A stretch of 36,350 bases of DNA from Bradyrhizobium centrolobii (lineage in GTDB: Bacteria; Pseudomonadota; Alphaproteobacteria; Rhizobiales; Xanthobacteraceae): positions 1-36,350 of the forward strand of contig NZ_LUUB01000088.1 of assembly GCF_001641635.1 (NCBI RefSeq), written 5' to 3'. Under the pieces are notes generated by a model. The model saw only the letters and a list, made by a program, of their open reading frames with translations. It did no database searches and had not been told where the DNA came from. The position numbers and the translations under genes were made by a program. Position 1 is the stretch's first letter, and every line of letters starts with the position of its first letter. Below, piece after piece: positions 32,887 to 36,350 of the stretch.

Positions 32887-33123
32887 GTCCCGTGTATCAG
32901 GTGTCGAGGCCCGCGTTCGACGTCGAACAAAATAAGCCGTCATTAAGAGTCCGGCCCAGAATGAGACGAAGGCCACCGTCGGATCGAGGCGTCGGTGGGG
33001 TCGCCGTCAAGGTGCCGCCATTGAGCGCAGCCGCCTGCGTCGGGCACGGGGACGATGCCATGGCCGACCGGTGGGAGTCGCGTCGATGTCCAGCCAAGCG
33101 ACCGCCCGCGCTGTACCAACGTT

Positions 33124-33372
33124 GTGAGGGACACCAACCATCATGATGTCGCGCAGTCGACCACATTAACGGTTTGGGACCCCATATCACTTCAGAAGAG
33201 GCGCAACTACGAAGCCGGTGCCTGCGGACATGTCTTTTGGACTTTTGCAGGCGGTGACTCAAAAAAAGACGTTTGGGGACACGTCGAGTATCAATATTAT
33301 TGCAGCGGGACCTTGCGCTCGGGCCCCATCTATGCGGTCGAGCAATCTGCATTGTGTCCACCGAGACAGTGA
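33124..33372 (+). CDS. Possible hypothetical gene or fragment
   Basis: The frame ending at 33372 reads 'RRNYEAGACGHVFWTFAGGDSKKDVWGHVEYQYYCSG' and 'SGPIYAVEQSALCPPRQ', which looks protein-like. No good start is present: a GTG at 33124 or an ATG at 33055 would be possible. It overlaps another plausible frame, so at least one is not a gene. No recognised family. The preceding interval 32887-33123 shows nothing supportable. Confidence 0.3.
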   Translation: MRDTNHHDVAQSTTLTVWDPISLQKRRNYEAGACGHVFWTFAGGDSKKDVWGHVEYQYYCSGTLRSGPIYAVEQSALCPPRQ

Positions 33373-33646
33373 GCATGGCGTCTTACGTCCGGGAACAAAT
33401 GGACTGCCGCTGCGATGCGGGCAGTCTGAGGCCGAGTACTACGTTGCAAAGGCCTTGGCCGCCGGCATGACACCAGACGCGGTGTTCGAGACGATCACGC
33501 GGGATTTCGACCGGCAGTCGATTTTCCGGAAGGAGCAATCCACCGTGGCTGCGGCGGCATTGTATCATCTGACAAGTGATGACGCCGTGATGACGCGACT
33601 GCGCGGGCTCTTTGACAAGATCCGGGATTACCCGTGCCGCCGCTGA
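33332..33646 (+). CDS. Possible hypothetical gene or frameshifted remnant
   Basis: A 104-aa frame from the ATG at 33332. The last two thirds, 'SEAEYYVAKALAAGMTPDAVFETITRDFDRQSIFRKEQSTVAAAALYHLTSDDAVMTRLRGLFDKIR', look like a genuine helical protein; the first 30 residues do not. A short frame starting at ATG 33375 (MASYVREQMDCRCDAGSL) lies in another phase and could be its original N terminus joined by a frameshift. No recognised family. Confidence 0.35.
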   Translation: MRSSNLHCVHRDSEHGVLRPGTNGLPLRCGQSEAEYYVAKALAAGMTPDAVFETITRDFDRQSIFRKEQSTVAAAALYHLTSDDAVMTRLRGLFDKIRDYPCRR

Positions 33647-33735
33647 AATCACCTCGAGCGCGCATTGCTGCGCCTGACACTCAAGCACTTGTGCTGTCTA
33701 TCTATCCGCAGATGCGGCACCCATCTGCTTGCGCG
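33647..33735. other. Junction DNA beyond the truncated intron
   Basis: Short stretch between the hypothetical frame and the point where intron domain V breaks off. It contains GCGCGCAAGCAG-like sequence on the minus strand in place of the expected domain V return strand. No gene or repeat is identified. Confidence 0.35.
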
Positions 33736-36346
33736 CGTGCGGCTTCCGCCGCATCGGGCTCTCATGAACCGAGCCGCTTCGCGTCTCGGTAGGGTAGGCG
33801 TGGAACACCTCCGCGGAGGATGTCCCTACGCCTCCCCCCAAACCGTGCGGGCACCTTTGCGATGCACACGGCTTTCCATATGCGTATACTCTCGATTGGA
33901 AACGGCCACCCGGCACGACGGGCACAGGACGATCGTCTTGCGCCGCCAGCCGGACCGTTTCCAGACTATCAGCGACCCACTCTGCAGGTCTCGAACGCGG
34001 CGGAGGTGATGCATCTCGAATGGTCCTGTCGCGCCGCCACATGCTTCGCATCGGCGAGCATGCAGCCGGTCGATTAGGTCATTCGAGTTTATGACCCACC
34101 ACGCGCCTCTTGTGAGATCGTCAATTCCTTGACTTATCCAAAAGGTTCGCGTGAGGTGCTTCAGTCTCCACAGTTTGATCGTGCGAAGCTTGCCTCGGAC
34201 TACAGAGGACACCTCGTAATCCGACCCTTTCCACAGACGGGCCATGATTTGTGCCCTCGTCGTTCGATGGCGCAACGCCAGCGTCTTGATGAGGCTGCGG
34301 AACACAACGAGCTCCAGCACTCCCAAGGCACGTTTGTTGTCATCGGCAAACGAGTAATAGTTGGCAAAACCACGGAACTCCGAGTTATAGGCGAGCACGG
34401 TCGCGGTGTCGCTGGTGACCAAGAACTGCTCACGAGCACGGCCGGTCTTCCTGGCGAGGTCGCCATACCCATGCCGTTTGCAGAACTCGGTTATCCGCTT
34501 GCGTGGCACACGCAGACTGATGTTGCCGGTAGTCGGCCGACGCGTAACGCGCCATGTCCGTGCTGCCGGTCCCTTGCGGTTGGACTTTCGTCCACCCCCG
34601 TAGGACGTGTACGCCGCGATGCGGTAGCCGAGGAAGGTCACTCCCTTTGAAGCGGCCTGAATCCCACTCTTCTCAGGCGAGATCGCGAGCTTCAGCGTCT
34701 CTGTCAAGAATCGCTCAACAGAGGCCATGGTCTCACGAGCCTCCTCCTTGCTGCCGATGATGCCGATCAGGAAGTCGTCGGCGTATCGACAGTAGCGGAG
34801 CCTTTTGAAATTGGGATCCATGGGATCGACGGAAGGTAGTTTCCGTCTCTCCTTATTGATGGCTTTGATCTCTGCCAATGCGGCATTGATCTCGGCCAGC
34901 TCCGCGCCGTTGGCGCGCAGCCGCTCAATCTTCCGGCGGAGGCCCAGGACGCGCCTTTGCAACGCCGCATAGGGCGGGAATGCGCGTCGGTCGCGGCCTC
35001 TATCGAATCCCGCCCTCATTGTCTGCATGTGCTGATCCAGCTCGTGCAGATAGATGTTGGCGAGCAAGGGCGATACGACTCCGCCCTGTGGTGTACCGCT
35101 GTATGTGCGTCCATAGACCCAATCTTCCATGTAACCCGCTTTCAGCATTCCTTCGATCAGACCGATGAATCTGTCATCATCGATCCGCTTCTTGAGAAGC
35201 CTGAGCAGGACGTCATGGTCGATGTTGTCAAAGAACCCACGCACATCCACTTCGATCAGCCACTTGCAACCCGTCCAAGTCTTCTTGACGAGATTTAAAG
35301 CGGTGTGACAGGACCGCCTCGGGCGGAACCCATGCGACTCACCGAGGAACACAGGTTCATAGATTGCTTCGAGGATGGTCCTGACCGCCTCCTGAACGAG
35401 TCGGTCTTCCACCGTGGGAATTCCCAGCGGTCGTGTCTTGCCGTTGCCCTTCGGGATATAAACCCGTCGGACAGGTCGGAAGCGATATGTGCCCTCTGCC
35501 ACGCGACGGGCGAGGTCGGCGAGCTTCGCCAGCGACATGCCGTCGAAGGTCTTGCCGTCAACACCAGGCGTCAAGGCTCCCTTATTTTGGGAGACCTTTT
35601 CGTAGGCCCGCTCAAAGAGAAATGGAGATCTCATCAGGCGGTGAAGGCCATTGATCCGCTTGCCCGACCGCGACAAGGTCGGAAGTGATTCAATTCTCCT
35701 CTGGATGGTAGCGGCCTGCATCAGCAGAACCTCTCCGTCGAAGAATCTCTTCTACGCATACTGCAAATGCCGTTTTTAGCGGCATCGTCCTTCCCCCGAT
35801 CGGAGGCGCTTTCGATCCGGTCACCCGGCCTTATACGCATGATCGTCCGCCTTGCGGCGGCTGTCCCGGCCGTTACGCCAGGCATTTGGGTACTACGACG
35901 GCTCCGTCGCCATACAGGCTCGCGAACGAACCTGCTGCAGGCGATCCCGTAGTTGCGTGTGTGGGGAGTTGCGGTGTGTTTAGGTGTCCCATTTGCTTCC
36001 TTGACCCTCCGATGGAGGTCGTCCCACGCGGACTGGTGGCAGATCGCACTGGCCGGTGCGTTTTGCCCCGCGTGGCGTAGCGTGTCAGCCGCGTTCGCTA
36101 CCGCCAACCCTTTAGCGACTGGAAACTGGGATTCAGGCAATACAGCTTTCACCGTGCACACCTTACTCTGTGCTCTCCACCGGGCTGCGGCGCCCGATTT
36201 CGAGACGTTTCCCGACATGCTCTGGTCCCGTTCCTCTTTCGAGGTCTCAGTCGTTTCCGACACCGGTAAGTCGGGCAAGTAAGAGCCAAACCAGTAGGCT
36301 CCATTCTTTCGAACACTCCCTTCTTCTTCACGCCACAACGGCGCAC
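33736..36346 (-). mobile_element. Group II intron with intron-encoded protein, 3' end apparently truncated
   Basis: The 5' end on the minus strand is GTGCGCCG at 36346, matching the group II GUGYG start. Only four bases of 5' exon are visible. About 620 bases of presumed domains I-III precede the reverse transcriptase gene in domain IV. After the gene, domain V begins: GAGCCCGATGCGG at 33761, GGAA loop region, then CCGCACG to 33736. The expected returning strand (about CGTCGGGTTC) is absent; unrelated sequence follows. Domain VI and the 3' splice site are therefore missing. The element would not splice if this reading is right. Confidence 0.8.
33826..35721 (-). CDS. ltrA: Group II intron reverse transcriptase/maturase with HNH endonuclease
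   Basis: A 631-aa intron-encoded protein that reverse-transcribes the intron at its DNA target and helps it splice. RT motifs occur in order: 'RPLGIPTVEDRLVQEAVRTIL', 'SHGFRPRRSCHTAL', 'WLIEVDVRGFFDNIDH', 'GTPQGGVVSPLLANIYLHELD' and the catalytic Tyr313-Ala-Asp-Asp in 'RYCRYADDFLIG'. A maturase X domain follows (ITEFCKRHGYG ... LAYNSEFRGFANYYSFADD). The end carries an HNH nuclease: 'CEACGG', 'FEMHHLRRV' and 'LCPSC' at about 560-610. The frame is intact. An insertion between RT motifs (about residues 245-300) is charged and helical, usual for this class. Confidence 0.96.
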   Translation of the reverse strand: MQAATIQRRIESLPTLSRSGKRINGLHRLMRSPFLFERAYEKVSQNKGALTPGVDGKTFDGMSLAKLADLARRVAEGTYRFRPVRRVYIPKGNGKTRPLGIPTVEDRLVQEAVRTILEAIYEPVFLGESHGFRPRRSCHTALNLVKKTWTGCKWLIEVDVRGFFDNIDHDVLLRLLKKRIDDDRFIGLIEGMLKAGYMEDWVYGRTYSGTPQGGVVSPLLANIYLHELDQHMQTMRAGFDRGRDRRAFPPYAALQRRVLGLRRKIERLRANGAELAEINAALAEIKAINKERRKLPSVDPMDPNFKRLRYCRYADDFLIGIIGSKEEARETMASVERFLTETLKLAISPEKSGIQAASKGVTFLGYRIAAYTSYGGGRKSNRKGPAARTWRVTRRPTTGNISLRVPRKRITEFCKRHGYGDLARKTGRAREQFLVTSDTATVLAYNSEFRGFANYYSFADDNKRALGVLELVVFRSLIKTLALRHRTTRAQIMARLWKGSDYEVSSVVRGKLRTIKLWRLKHLTRTFWISQGIDDLTRGAWWVINSNDLIDRLHARRCEACGGATGPFEMHHLRRVRDLQSGSLIVWKRSGWRRKTIVLCPSCRVAVSNREYTHMESRVHRKGARTVWGEA

Positions 36347-36350
36347 GCCC

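Overview
The window looks like part of a symbiosis island of a rhizobial alphaproteobacterium, most likely Bradyrhizobium or a close relative. The evidence is a NodD-type LysR regulator, one near-consensus nod box, a second diverged nod box, a possible NifA/sigma-54 promoter, high GC content, and many mobile-element scars. The genus is inferred from remembered protein and promoter resemblance, not from a search.

Layout. 1-3147: an IS66-family element (tnpA, tnpB, tnpC and a UPF0149/YecA-like passenger, all minus strand). 3148-4295: gene debris and two small hypothetical genes. 4414-7045: metE behind a cobalamin riboswitch (minus). 7280-7807: a helix-turn-helix protein. 7804-12132: promoter, second cobalamin riboswitch, nrdA and nrdB (plus). 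The two riboswitches suggest one logic: the B12-independent methionine synthase and the B12-independent ribonucleotide reductase are both switched off when B12 is plentiful. NrdB has Phe where the radical Tyr normally sits, so it looks like a class Ic (Mn/Fe) subunit. 12899-14171: an HTH protein plus an AbiEii-like nucleotidyltransferase. 14974-16683: a large outer-membrane barrel protein. 16684-19292: sparse DNA with weak ORFs. 19293-21461: a two-gene metabolic operon (HisC-like aminotransferase and a luciferase-like monooxygenase).

21698-26898: a type I-E CRISPR locus with all five Cascade genes (cas8e, cse2, cas7e, cas5e, cas6e) in tightly coupled order, but no cas3 and no recognisable intact cas1 or cas2. 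Downstream is a two-repeat, one-spacer array. A 64-aa ORF coupled to cas6e sits where cas1 would be. This is the most unusual system here: an apparently complete surveillance complex without nuclease or adaptation genes, inside a symbiosis region.

27361-31168: a near-consensus nod box drives a short unit that ends at a clear terminator and holds a small reading frame broken by one TAG. It is followed by a MATE transporter and a convergent nodD. A second, imperfect nod box lies immediately beside the nodD start, facing away from it, but now points into the wreck of an SF2 helicase gene rather than nod genes. 31750-32886: a cassette of three genes (possible toxin, XRE regulator, small membrane protein) with a palindrome inside its promoter. 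33736-36346: a group II intron encoding an RT-maturase-HNH protein, apparently cut off inside domain V.
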